33,785 nt of DNA from an uncultured Akkermansia sp. (GTDB lineage: Bacteria; Verrucomicrobiota; Verrucomicrobiia; Verrucomicrobiales; Akkermansiaceae), in contig URLZ01000028.1 of the NCBI GenBank assembly GCA_900548895.1, positions 1 through 33,785 on the forward strand. The letters are read 5' to 3'. Of the stretch, positions 8,776 through 17,063 are shown one piece after another. Under the pieces are notes generated by a model. That model was not told the origin of the DNA. It worked only from the letters and a program-made list of their open reading frames with translations, and made no database searches. A program made the translations under genes and the position numbers. Position 1 is the first letter of the stretch, and the number at the start of each line of letters is the position of its first letter.

Positions 8776-11304
8776 ATGAAGTCCCCGCAACCGGCAGCCG
8801 CATCCGCCGACCGTTCGACGCTCCCGCCGACCGAGGAGCTCCCGACGCCTGAGGAGTCCCGCGGCGCAGCCTCCCTCGACGATCCCCGCGAACGGAAGAA
8901 GAAGCGGCGGCGGAGATGGCTGGCCCTGGCGGTCATGGTTCCGCTGGCTCTGGCCGCAGCTCTCCTTTACCTCCTGCCCTTCACGCAACCGAGCATCGAT
9001 TGCAGCGCGCCGCCGGACGGCGAAGTGCGCGACCGCCACGGCGTGCTGCTCGGCTACCGACGCGACGGCGAGGGCATGCGCACGCAGCCCCTGCCGCCCG
9101 GTCCCCTGCCCGAGACCTTGGTGCGCGCCGTGCTCTGCGCGGAAGATGCACGCTTCTACAGCCACCCGGGCATCGACCCGCTCTCCGTCGGCCGCGCCGT
9201 CGCGGGGCGCCTGCGCGGCAGCTCGCGCTCCGGGGCCTCCACCATCAGCATGCAGCTGGTCAAGATCAGCCGCCCCGCCGGCCGCCGCAGCCTCGGCACC
9301 AAAATCCGCGAAGCCCTCGCCGCCCGCCGCCTCGAAATCGAGCACGACAAAGACGACATCCTTCGCGCCTACCTCAACCGCGTCGACCTCGGCAACAGCT
9401 GCCGCGGGGTCGAAGCCGCCGCGCGCTATTATTACAGCCGCCCCGCCGCCGAGCTCAGCCTGCCGCAGGCCGCCCTGCTCGCCGCGCTCATCCAAGCCCC
9501 GGGCCGACTCGACCCCCTGCGGCACCCCGAGGCCGCCCTCTCGCGCGTCAACGCCCTGCTGAAACGGCTCGGAGCCCCTCCCGTCAGCGACCTCGGCCTC
9601 TGCATCCTGCGCGAGCAACTTCCGCGCGGCGCCGCCCCGGGCACCCTCTGTCTGGAGAGTGGCCTGCAAGAGGCCTGCCGGCGCATCGCCCGCGAAGAGA
9701 TCGACAAACTCAGCGGGCACCACGTCAGCCAGGCTGCCGTCCTCATCGTCCACAACCCGAGCGGCCAAGTCATCGCCCGCATCACCAGCGCCTTCCCCGA
9801 GAGCCCCGAGGGCGGGCAACTGGACGGCACGCGCACGCGGCGCTCCGCCGGATCGACCCTCAAGCCCTTCGTCTACCTGCTGGCCTTCGAGAAGGGTCTG
9901 CGCCCCGGCAGCATCCTCACGGACCTGCCCACCCTCTACCCCGACCGCAGCGGCATCGAGGCGCCGCACAACTACAACCGCCGCTACCTCGGCCCCATCA
10001 GTGTCCGCCGCGCCCTCGCCTGCTCGCAGAACGTCCCGGCCATGGAGGCGCTCAACCGCAGCGGCGGGCCCAAGGCTCTGCTGCCCCTGCTCGCGCGCTT
10101 CGGCATTCACCCCGAGGGCAGCGCCGCCGACTACGGCCTCGGGCTGGCCATCGGCAACGCCCACGTCACCCTCGAAGAGCTCGCCGCCGCCTATACCGCC
10201 CTCGCCCGCGGCGGCCTGAGCTGCCGCCTGCTCAACCACCTGCCCGACGCGCCGAGCGGGAGCGTCTCACGCTCCGCAGCGGGCGCGGAGCCCCGCGGCT
10301 CCGCGGACGGCGAGCCCGGCGCAACAGAGGGCTCGGGGGCTCCCTTCTCCGGCGGCGAGCGCATCGCCGATGAGCGGCTCTGCTACCTCGTCACGGACAT
10401 CCTCAGCGACGTCAACGCCCGTGCCGACAGCTTCGGCGCCGGCGAGAGCCTGCGCTTCCGCTTCCCCTGCGCGGCGAAAACCGGCACCTCCTCCGACTAC
10501 CGCGACAACTGGTGCGTCGGCTACACGGGCGACTACACCGTCGCCGTCTGGGTCGGCAACTTCGACAACAGCTCGATGGATCAAGTTTCGGGCATCAGCG
10601 GGGCCGGTCCGATCTTCCACCGCTGCATGGAGGAGCTCTACAGCCGCCGCCACCCCATTCCCGGCCCAGGCAACAGCGCTCTAGCCCGCCCGGCGCTCCC
10701 CGCGCCGGATGCCCACAGCGCCGCTCTCTTCGGTCTGAGAACGGAAGAGCCGGACATCGCCGCGGGGGCCGAGGAGGCCGGCATGCCACCCTGCCCCGAC
10801 GGACTCGTGCGCATCACCATCGACAGCCGCACGGGGCTGCCCGCTGCCGAGCACACCCCGCCCCAGTATCGCGCCCGAGAGCTGGCTCTCGAGGAGGAGC
10901 TGCCCGCGCTGCGCCTTCAGGCCGCCGCGCCCGGTCTCTACGATGCGGAGGGGCGCGTGCTGCTCAACAGCCGCTATGCCGACTGGCTGGCCGGCTCCGG
11001 GCTGCAGGACGCCTACGCCTGCGACCTGCAGCGCGCGAGCGATCGCCGCGCGGCCATCCTCGTCCCGGCCAACGGCTCGCGCCTGCTGCTCGACTCCACC
11101 CTGCCGAACGATGGGCGCCTCATCGAGCTCATCAGCACCCTGCCGCCCGCCCGCGCGCGCTGGATCAGCCCGACGCTTCGGCTGCGGCGCATCGGGGATC
11201 GCTGGTTCGCCGAGCTGGAGCCGGGCGAGCACAGCCTCATCGTCGAGGACGGCGCCGGAGGAGCGAGCGCCACCAGCAGCTTCACCGTCGAGCGCGCGCG
11301 GTAA
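8776..11304 (+). CDS. pbpC: Penicillin-binding protein 1C (bifunctional glycosyltransferase/transpeptidase)
   Basis: The product polymerises and crosslinks peptidoglycan on the periplasmic side of the inner membrane. A basic cytoplasmic tail (RKKKRRRRW) precedes a TM at about residues 52-72. The GT51 domain carries EDARFYSHPG (catalytic E123), GASTISMQLVK and KIREALAARR with the second conserved Glu. The transpeptidase has SxxK (S360-T-L-K363), SxN (S417-Q-N419) and KTGTS (568-572). The last 90 or so residues match the BiPBP_C domain that defines PBP1C. A low-complexity Ser/Gly/Pro insert lies at about 490-525. I chose ATG 8776 (842 aa). An upstream ATG at 8608 overlaps the previous stop as ATGA, but it would add a Pro-rich stretch spanning the 12-bp hairpin. 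The alpha-2-macroglobulin/PBP1C pairing is conserved in many Gram-negatives. Confidence 0.93.
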   Translation: MKSPQPAAASADRSTLPPTEELPTPEESRGAASLDDPRERKKKRRRRWLALAVMVPLALAAALLYLLPFTQPSIDCSAPPDGEVRDRHGVLLGYRRDGEGMRTQPLPPGPLPETLVRAVLCAEDARFYSHPGIDPLSVGRAVAGRLRGSSRSGASTISMQLVKISRPAGRRSLGTKIREALAARRLEIEHDKDDILRAYLNRVDLGNSCRGVEAAARYYYSRPAAELSLPQAALLAALIQAPGRLDPLRHPEAALSRVNALLKRLGAPPVSDLGLCILREQLPRGAAPGTLCLESGLQEACRRIAREEIDKLSGHHVSQAAVLIVHNPSGQVIARITSAFPESPEGGQLDGTRTRRSAGSTLKPFVYLLAFEKGLRPGSILTDLPTLYPDRSGIEAPHNYNRRYLGPISVRRALACSQNVPAMEALNRSGGPKALLPLLARFGIHPEGSAADYGLGLAIGNAHVTLEELAAAYTALARGGLSCRLLNHLPDAPSGSVSRSAAGAEPRGSADGEPGATEGSGAPFSGGERIADERLCYLVTDILSDVNARADSFGAGESLRFRFPCAAKTGTSSDYRDNWCVGYTGDYTVAVWVGNFDNSSMDQVSGISGAGPIFHRCMEELYSRRHPIPGPGNSALARPALPAPDAHSAALFGLRTEEPDIAAGAEEAGMPPCPDGLVRITIDSRTGLPAAEHTPPQYRARELALEEELPALRLQAAAPGLYDAEGRVLLNSRYADWLAGSGLQDAYACDLQRASDRRAAILVPANGSRLLLDSTLPNDGRLIELISTLPPARARWISPTLRLRRIGDRWFAELEPGEHSLIVEDGAGGASATSSFTVERAR

Positions 11305-11618
11305 CAGCGCCCTGATTCCCGCACCCCCGCAGCCTCCCCGCCGTCTTTCGCTCTTACCCGGCCTTTCCCGTCCGCATGCCCCTTCCCCTCAGGACCGCAC
11401 GCCCCCTGAAGCTCAGCCTCGCCGCCCGCCGTGCATCGGTTATGCTCGGTTCGGCCCGCGGCACACCTCCCTTCCGCGGCGCAAAAGCCCCGAAAACTCC
11501 GCTCTGACGTCGCGAATAAAACTTGCCTGAAAGCCCCAACTGTGCTATATGGCCGCGGGCTTTCCGGCGGCCCGCCCCTCCGCCACTCGACGCACCAGCC
11601 GGACACACGACCCCGCTC
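11305..11618. other. 314-nt intergenic region containing one promoter
   Basis: No gene is visible. The first 200 nt are C-rich with no clear terminator for pbpC. The 3' part holds the promoter at 11523-11551 and the leader of the ThrE-type exporter gene. Confidence 0.6.
11523..11551 (+). promoter_or_regulatory. Sigma70-type promoter for the ThrE-type exporter gene
   Basis: The -35 TTGCCT (11523-11528) and -10 TATATG (11546-11551) are 17 bp apart, and TGTGC directly precedes the -10. A start near 11558 gives a leader of about 60 nt. This rules out the in-frame TTG at 11523, which lies inside the -35. Confidence 0.65.
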
Positions 11619-13031
11619 ATGCCCGCCTCTACGCCCCCCTCCGCCACGCCACCCGAAGCAACCCACACCGAGAGCAGCGCCGCAGCACCGCGAGAACTCC
11701 ATCGCCGCGTCGACCTCCTGCTGCGCACCGGCCAGATCCTCGTCGCGAGCATGGCCAATACCGATCGCATCATGCGCAACATGAAGCGCGTGGCCGCCTT
11801 CCTCGGCATACCGGAGGAGAAGCTCCACATCTACGTCAACTTCAACATGCTCATGGTCAACGTCAGCGACGGTGAGCACTCCTTCTCGAAGTTTCAGCGC
11901 GTCGACACGCACAGCGTCAACATGCACGCCATCACGGAAGTCAGCCTCCTGTCCTGGCGCGCCATCGAGCAGGACTACAGCCTCGAGCGCTACGAAGAGG
12001 AGCTCGAGCGCATCCGCACCCGCAAGCGCAACTACAGCCCCCTGCAGGTGGCCATCGGCGCGGGGTTCGCCTGCGGCGGCTTCTGCATCCAATTCGGCTG
12101 CGACTGGGTCGCCTTCTTCTACGCCTCCTTCGCCGCCATCATCGGCATGCTCGTGCGAGACAAATGCAACGCCGCGGGCCTCAACTTCTTCATCGGCATC
12201 GGCGTGGCCGCCTTCATCTCCACCCTCATCGCCTGGGCCACCACCCTTCTGCCCGGCAGCTGGACGGACACCCCCTGGCACCCCCTGCTCGCCTGTGCGC
12301 TCTTCATCGTTCCGGGCGTTCCGCTCATCAACTTTGTCGACGACATGATCAGCGGGCACACTCAGATCGGCATCATCCGCGCCGTCAACACCCTGCTGAT
12401 CGTCTCCGCCATGGCCTTCGGCATCGCCGCCGCCGTGCGACTCTGCCACATTCAGGACTTTTTCCCGACCATCAGCATCGTCCCGCACCACAACTACTGG
12501 GAGTACGCCACCGCCGCCGCCATCTCCGCCGTCGGTTTCTCCATGATCTTCAACATCCAGCGGCGCCTTCTGCTCATCGTCGCCATCGGCGGCATCCTCG
12601 CCGTCTGCACGCGCAACTACGTCAACCTCGGCCCCAGCACGGACAACATCGGGCTGGACATGGGGCTCGTTGCCGGATCCTTCGCCGGCGCCGCCCTCAT
12701 CAGCATCATCGCCGTCAAGGCCGTCCACTGGTTCCACGTTCCGAACCACGTGCTGACCATCCCCGCCGTCATCCCCATGATTCCCGGCGTGCTCATGTAT
12801 CGCATGCTCTTCGGCCTCATCAACTCGCGCGTCACCACCATCGAGCAAGTCACCCCCGTCATGAAAGCCGTCGACAGCGGCATCACCTCGGGGCTCGTCA
12901 TCATGAGCATCGCGCTCGGTGTCGCCCTGCCCACCATCATCGGCCGCAAATACATCGCCGTCTCTAAACAGCGCCGCCTGGCCGACCTGCTGCGCGAGCG
13001 GCGAGCCAACGGCAAATACATCAGCTGGTGA
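11619..13031 (+). CDS. ThrE-type threonine/serine exporter family membrane protein
   Basis: This 470-aa inner-membrane protein has the two-part ThrE architecture: an N-terminal DUF1212-type region (about residues 25-260) and a C-terminal DUF3815-type membrane region (about 280-445). The N-terminal soluble part has the family-typical stretch around TGQILVASMANTDRIMRNMKR, then VNFNMLMVNV. About ten hydrophobic segments follow, with FIVPGVPLINFVDDMISG and IPAVIPMIPGVLMYRM as characteristic membrane motifs. Members export threonine or serine, or less defined substrates such as small carboxylates, by proton-motive force. The actual substrate cannot be read from the sequence. The start ATG 11619 is set by the promoter just upstream. 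It appears monocistronic, with 425 nt before the next gene. Confidence 0.85.
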   Translation: MPASTPPSATPPEATHTESSAAAPRELHRRVDLLLRTGQILVASMANTDRIMRNMKRVAAFLGIPEEKLHIYVNFNMLMVNVSDGEHSFSKFQRVDTHSVNMHAITEVSLLSWRAIEQDYSLERYEEELERIRTRKRNYSPLQVAIGAGFACGGFCIQFGCDWVAFFYASFAAIIGMLVRDKCNAAGLNFFIGIGVAAFISTLIAWATTLLPGSWTDTPWHPLLACALFIVPGVPLINFVDDMISGHTQIGIIRAVNTLLIVSAMAFGIAAAVRLCHIQDFFPTISIVPHHNYWEYATAAAISAVGFSMIFNIQRRLLLIVAIGGILAVCTRNYVNLGPSTDNIGLDMGLVAGSFAGAALISIIAVKAVHWFHVPNHVLTIPAVIPMIPGVLMYRMLFGLINSRVTTIEQVTPVMKAVDSGITSGLVIMSIALGVALPTIIGRKYIAVSKQRRLADLLRERRANGKYISW

Positions 13032-13456
13032 GGCTAGCCGGCGCTCTCGCCCCAGCACTGCCGCAGCCTCCGCGACCTCGAAGACGCCATCCGATTCCGC
13101 CGCTGACGCTCGGGGTTGCCCCGCGGACACCCCCTCCCGCCGAACGAACGACGCATTGAACGCCGCATCGGCACCCCCGAACGCAACAGCGCAGTGTCCA
13201 CCCGCAAACGAACTCGGGCGGAAGTCACTCCTGCGGAGCCCAGGGCGGCTGCCGCTCGCCAAGCGCCACAGCCTCAGAGCAAGGCACGGTGGGGCCGCCA
13301 CCGCCATTCCCGAGATATGCCGAGGCTTCCGTCTCGCTACATGCCCCGATGAATAACAGCATCAAATTCGAAGCTGTTTGCGCTTGCAAAGAATCCTGAA
13401 ATGTGATACAGCCACTCCTGCTTTCCTGTAGCTTCAACCCCCACATCCGAGCAACC
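13032..13456. other. 425-nt intergenic region, no gene seen
   Basis: Reading frames here are Arg/Ala/Pro-rich without recognisable features. I see no T-tailed terminator for the exporter gene. Near the 3' end, TTGCAA (13384-13389) and GATACA (13405-13410) are 15 bp apart. They are a weak promoter candidate for the following transporter gene, giving a leader of about 40 nt. Confidence 0.4.
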
Positions 13457-15052
13457 ATGGAAATATTCACGAATCCGACATTCGTTCTCTTTGCCATCCT
13501 CTTCCTCGGGCTGGCACTGGGCAACATTCAGATCAAAGGCGTCTCGCTGGGCAGCTCCGGCGTTCTCTTCGTCGCTCTGGCCGCCGGCCACTACGGGCTG
13601 ACCGTTCCCAGCGGCGTCACCGGCATCGGCACCGCGCTCTTCGTCTACTGCGTCGGTCTCGGCGTCGGCAACCGCTTCTTCGCCACCCTGCGCAGTAAAG
13701 GCAGCAGCCTCGTGCTCATCTCCGTCGTCGTCGTCGGCACGGGATGGCTGGTCACCTGGCTGCTCTCCTCACTCTTCAGCATCGAGGGACCGATGGCCGC
13801 AGGCCTCTTCGCCGGCGCCTGCACCAGTACCCCCGCCTTCGCCGCCGCCCGCGAAGCTCTGACGGGCCTTGACACCTCCGGGCTCGACATCGGCTACGGC
13901 GTCGCCTATCCCTTCGGCGTCATCGGCGTCGTTCTCTTCGTCCAGCTCCTGCCCCGCCTCCTCAAAAAAGACCTCAACCAGATCCCCTCGAGCGAGCAGA
14001 ACACCAAGGATCCCACCAAGATCATCCGCCGCGTCGTCACCGTCACGCACCCGGAACTCTACGGCAAAAAGATCTCCGAATTCATCGCTGAGGACCACCT
14101 CAACAGCCGCATCACGCGCATCGTCAAGGACAACGTCGTGCACCCCCTGCAGGCCGATGACACCTTTGAGGAAGGCACGCGCGTGCTGCTCGTCGGCGAG
14201 CGCGCCACCGTCGAGCACGACGCCCCCATCCTCGGTGAAATCAACACCAAGGACCAGCACCCGCGCCGCTACGGCGATGAGCGCGGCGAGCTCATCATCC
14301 TCAACAAGGACATGTGCAACAAGACCCTCGTTGAGCTCAACACCCTCTCCAACTACGGCATCGTGATCTCACGCATCACCCGCCTCGGCAACACCTTCAT
14401 CCCCACCGCCGAGACCGAACTCATCCGCAACGACGTCTGCACCGTCGTCGGCAACCCAGAGGACATCAAAGCCTTCGCCAAGGCCTGCGGCCACCGCAGC
14501 ACCGCCGTCAACGCCACGGACATCCTCTCGCTGACCGGCGGCGTCGCCCTCGGCATCATCGTCGGCAACATCACCTTCAGCATGGGCCACTCCGCCGGCT
14601 TCAGCCTCGGCATGGCCGGCGGCCCGCTCATCGTCGCCCTCATCCTCGGCCACTTCGGCAAGATCGGCCCCATCGCCGGCTACATGCCGCGCCCCACGCG
14701 CGTGCTGCTCATGGAGTTCGCGCTCATGATCTTCCTCGCCGGCGCCGGCGTCTCCGGCGGCGCCAAGCTGGTCGAAACCCTCCAGGAGCAGGGCGTCACC
14801 ATGTTCCTCGTCGGCGTCGCCATCACCCTCGTTCCCATGCTGCTGGGCTACATGCTGGCCACCAAGGTCTTCAAGCTCCCGCTGCCCGAGACCCTCGGCG
14901 CCATCTGCGGCGCCATGACCTCCACCCCGGCCCTCGGTGCCCTCACCGCCAAGACCGATCGTCAGGAGCCCGTCATCTCCTACGCCACGGCCTACCCGGC
15001 AGCCCTACTGCTCATGACCATCCTGGCCAAGGTGCTGCTCTCGCTGCTCTGA
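13457..15052 (+). CDS. AspT/YidE-type putative exchanger with two RCK_C domains
   Basis: This 531-aa protein has the duplicated layout of the aspartate:alanine exchanger family. A first membrane half (about residues 1-175) contains GLFAGACTSTPAFAAA, and a second (about 354-531) contains the matching GAICGAMTSTPALGAL. Between them lie two cytosolic RCK_C (TrkA_C-like) domains, about 188-262 and 274-345, which probably bind a small ligand and gate transport. Known members include AspT, which exchanges aspartate for alanine; YidE and YbjL of E. coli are related proteins of unknown substrate. The substrate here is unknown. ATG 13457 gives a normal N-terminus (MEIFTNPTFVLFAIL); an in-frame GTG at 13403 would add 18 residues and overlap the putative -10. 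A strong terminator follows at 15100-15130. Confidence 0.88.
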   Translation: MEIFTNPTFVLFAILFLGLALGNIQIKGVSLGSSGVLFVALAAGHYGLTVPSGVTGIGTALFVYCVGLGVGNRFFATLRSKGSSLVLISVVVVGTGWLVTWLLSSLFSIEGPMAAGLFAGACTSTPAFAAAREALTGLDTSGLDIGYGVAYPFGVIGVVLFVQLLPRLLKKDLNQIPSSEQNTKDPTKIIRRVVTVTHPELYGKKISEFIAEDHLNSRITRIVKDNVVHPLQADDTFEEGTRVLLVGERATVEHDAPILGEINTKDQHPRRYGDERGELIILNKDMCNKTLVELNTLSNYGIVISRITRLGNTFIPTAETELIRNDVCTVVGNPEDIKAFAKACGHRSTAVNATDILSLTGGVALGIIVGNITFSMGHSAGFSLGMAGGPLIVALILGHFGKIGPIAGYMPRPTRVLLMEFALMIFLAGAGVSGGAKLVETLQEQGVTMFLVGVAITLVPMLLGYMLATKVFKLPLPETLGAICGAMTSTPALGALTAKTDRQEPVISYATAYPAALLLMTILAKVLLSLL

Positions 15053-15099
15053 GGCCACGACAAGGGCACAACGAACGCATCCTTCAGCGCATCCTTTTG

Positions 15100-15130
15100 C
15101 GGGTGAGGCCCTCGGGTCTCACCCGTTTTT
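15100..15130 (+). terminator. Strong intrinsic terminator after the AspT/YidE-type gene
   Basis: CGGGTGAG pairs with CTCACCCG, and the stem extends inward by a G-T and two C-G pairs to a CTCG tetraloop, giving about 11 bp. Five T residues follow at 15126-15130. Confidence 0.9.
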
Positions 15131-15163
15131 GCTGCCCTTGCGAAAAAAAGACACAAATTTGGC

Positions 15164-15192
15164 TTGCCATTCGGCAAAAAGAAGAGTAGAAT
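15164..15192 (+). promoter_or_regulatory. Strong sigma70-type promoter of the small basic protein gene
   Basis: TTGCCA (15164-15169) and TAGAAT (15187-15192) are separated by exactly 17 bp, with an A-rich spacer and A-rich upstream sequence. The start point would be near 15199, giving a leader of about 50 nt. Confidence 0.85.
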
Positions 15193-15205
15193 GCGCGACC
15201 ACCAC

Positions 15206-15221
15206 CCCGCAGGGATGCGGG
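15206..15221 (+). other. Hairpin in the 5' leader of the small basic protein mRNA
   Basis: CCCGCA and TGCGGG form a 6-bp stem with a GGGA loop about 7 nt after the predicted transcript start, followed by AAAAA. It may stabilise the 5' end or take part in autoregulation. This is inference from position only. Confidence 0.45.
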
Positions 15222-15247
15222 AAAAACCTTTACAACACATTCAGTAT

Positions 15248-15403
15248 ATGTCCAAGCACTCCACTCTCAAGGCCACTGGTACCGTCGGCGGTAAGCGTTC
15301 CGTTCTCAAGCGCTTCGAGCGCGTCAAGCTCATGAAGGAGCGCGGCCAGTGGAAGCAGGGGCAGAGCCCCGTCGGCCTTCCCAAGACGAAGTTCGAGTCC
15401 TGA
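15248..15403 (+). CDS. Small basic protein of the Chlamydiae/Verrucomicrobia type
   Basis: The gene encodes 51 residues, very rich in Lys and Arg, starting MSKHSTLKATG and containing KRSVLKRFERVKLMKE and a Gly/Pro turn (GQSPVGLPKTK). It resembles a small basic protein family described in Chlamydiae and Verrucomicrobia. Its size and charge suggest an RNA- or ribosome-associated role, which is inference. It stands alone, with a near-consensus promoter 55 nt upstream, a terminator before it and a hairpin after it. That layout suggests high, independent expression. ATG 15248 is favoured; an in-frame TTG at 15164 lies in the -35 element. It is the best taxonomic marker in the window. Confidence 0.88.
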   Translation: MSKHSTLKATGTVGGKRSVLKRFERVKLMKERGQWKQGQSPVGLPKTKFES

Positions 15404-15443
15404 TCGGATGCCCGCGCATCTGTAAGCCTTCCAGCAACTTTCC

Positions 15444-15476
15444 GAAGCCTCCCGGTGAGTGTTACCGAGAGGCTTC
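15444..15476 (+). terminator. Terminator-like hairpin after the small basic protein gene
   Basis: GAAGCCTC pairs with GAGGCTTC (8 bp). After one mismatch, CGGT pairs with ACCG, leaving a 7-nt loop. The downstream sequence is T/C-rich (CTTCATCTTC) rather than a pure T tract. Confidence 0.65.
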
Positions 15477-15527
15477 CTTCATCTTCACCCGGGGCGCGAG
15501 CCCCCATTCCCTTTTCTCCATCGTTTC

Positions 15528-17024
15528 ATGACACAAGAGAGCAACTACCCGGCGGCACCCGAGGGCAGCGTCCGACTCAACAAGTTCCTCGCCTCCTGCG
15601 GCTACGAATCCCGCCGCGCGGCCGATCGCATCATTGCCGAAGGCCGTGTGGAAGTCAACGGCAAGGTCGTCGACACCCCCGGGCTGCGCGTCATGCCGAG
15701 CGACTTCGTCAAGGTGGACGGCAAGCACGCCACCCCCAAGGAGGAAGTCGTGCTGCTGCTCAACAAACCGCGCGGCTACGTGTGCAGCCGCGAAGCTCAG
15801 GGCGCCATCGGCACCGTTTACGACCTCCTGCCGCCCAAATATCGCTACACCAACTATGTCGGCCGCCTCGACGCCGACAGCGAAGGGCTGATCATCTTCA
15901 CCAACAACGGCGAGCTCAGCCAGAAAGTCGGCCACCCCGGCGGTGGGATTGAGAAGGAGTACTGGGTCACCCTCGATCAGGCCTTTGACAACAGCGTGCT
16001 CATCCAACTGCTCAAGGGCGTGCGCATTCCCGAGGGGCAGGCCAAGGCCAAATACATCTCGCGCCTCTCGGCCCGCCGCGCCTGCGTCGTCCTCGAGCAG
16101 GGCCTCAAGCGCCAGATTCGCCAAATGTTCTCCTGCCTCGGGCTGCGCGTCCGCAAGCTCGTGCGCGTGCGCATCGGCTCGCTCTGGGGCGGAGATCTCG
16201 AACCCGGGCGCACCGAAGTGCTGACGGCTGAACAAATCGAGCTTCTCACCACCAACCCGAAGCGCCGCAAGGGACTCATCGGCGCCCAGCAGGCCTTCAA
16301 ACCCCGCCCCCGCTCGGAGGCCGGCCCCGCCGCAGCTCCCGCAGACGATGACGAGGCCTACGAGTTCAACCCCGCCGACTTTGAGACCGAAGAGGAGGCC
16401 CTCGCCGATGCCACCAAGTTCGACGACAGCGAGGCCTTCGAGCCCGAGCGCGAAAACACGCGCCGACCCTTCGGCCGAGCCCCCCGCAACTTCCGCGACC
16501 GCGGTCGTGAGGACTTCGGCGAGCGCCGGGGCTTCCGCGACCGCCGCGATTTCGGCGGCAAGCGTCCCTTCGGCGAAGGCCGCAGCTTCGGCGAGAAACG
16601 CAGCTTCCGCGACCGCCGCTCCTTCGGAGAGCGCGACGGCTTCGGGGACAAGCGAGGATTCGGGGAAAAGCGGCCCTTCGGAGAACGCCGCAGTTTCGGC
16701 GAGAGACCCTTCGGCGAAAAGCGCGGCTTCAATGAGCGCCGCAGCTTCGGTGACAGGGGAGAGTTCGGCGGCAAGCGCCCCTTCGGGGAAAAGCGCAGCT
16801 TCGGCGAGCGTCGCTCCTTCGGAGAGAAGCGCGGCTTCGACAAGCGGGGCTTCGGCGACAAGCGCCCCTACGGCGAGCGCCGTAGCTTCGGTGAAAAGCG
16901 CTCTTTCGGCGACAAAATGCGTCAGTTTTCCGAACGCGGAGCCTCTGCGCCGCGTCGAAGCTTCAGTGACCGCAAACCTTTCCGCCGCAGCCCGAACCGC
17001 CGCCCCTACGACCGGGGCGAGTAA
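15528..17024 (+). CDS. rluB: RluB-family 23S rRNA pseudouridine synthase with long Arg/Phe/Gly repeat tail
   Basis: The enzyme isomerises uridine to pseudouridine, in RluB at the peptidyl-transferase region of 23S rRNA. An S4 RNA-binding domain (about residues 15-62, RLNKFLASCGYESRRAADRI) is followed by the catalytic domain (about 75-225) with GRLDADSEGLIIFTNNG, where D115 is the catalytic aspartate, and GLKRQIRQMF. From about 305 to the end runs a tail of imperfect repeats of the type RSFGEKR, rich in R, K, F, G, E and D. The core family is about 290 residues, so the tail adds about 200. It probably binds RNA or drives condensate-like assembly (inference). ATG 15528 gives a standard N-terminus. 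The Sel1 gene starts 39 nt later, so the two may be co-transcribed. RluE/RluF-type specificity cannot be excluded. Confidence 0.87.
   Translation: MTQESNYPAAPEGSVRLNKFLASCGYESRRAADRIIAEGRVEVNGKVVDTPGLRVMPSDFVKVDGKHATPKEEVVLLLNKPRGYVCSREAQGAIGTVYDLLPPKYRYTNYVGRLDADSEGLIIFTNNGELSQKVGHPGGGIEKEYWVTLDQAFDNSVLIQLLKGVRIPEGQAKAKYISRLSARRACVVLEQGLKRQIRQMFSCLGLRVRKLVRVRIGSLWGGDLEPGRTEVLTAEQIELLTTNPKRRKGLIGAQQAFKPRPRSEAGPAAAPADDDEAYEFNPADFETEEEALADATKFDDSEAFEPERENTRRPFGRAPRNFRDRGREDFGERRGFRDRRDFGGKRPFGEGRSFGEKRSFRDRRSFGERDGFGDKRGFGEKRPFGERRSFGERPFGEKRGFNERRSFGDRGEFGGKRPFGEKRSFGERRSFGEKRGFDKRGFGDKRPYGERRSFGEKRSFGDKMRQFSERGASAPRRSFSDRKPFRRSPNRRPYDRGE
16480..16990 (+). repeat. Imperfect ~18-nt coding repeats (hexapeptide tail of RluB-like protein)
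   Basis: More than 20 degenerate units encode variants of R-[RG]-[SPG]-F-G-[ED]-[KR]. The DNA units vary at third positions, so the peptide pattern is kept while the DNA drifts. Confidence 0.85.
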
Positions 17025-17063
17025 GCGCCGCCGCAGCCGCTTCCCCTTTCCCCAGACACGCGT

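Noticed and set aside
11013..13307. Long minus-strand frame opposite pbpC and the ThrE-type gene
   Set aside because: Asp/Gly/Glu/Ala/Val-rich translation without motifs; it spans two well-supported plus-strand genes.
16480..16990. CRISPR-like or mobile repeats
   Set aside because: Repeats are in frame, degenerate and encode a continuous hexapeptide tail.
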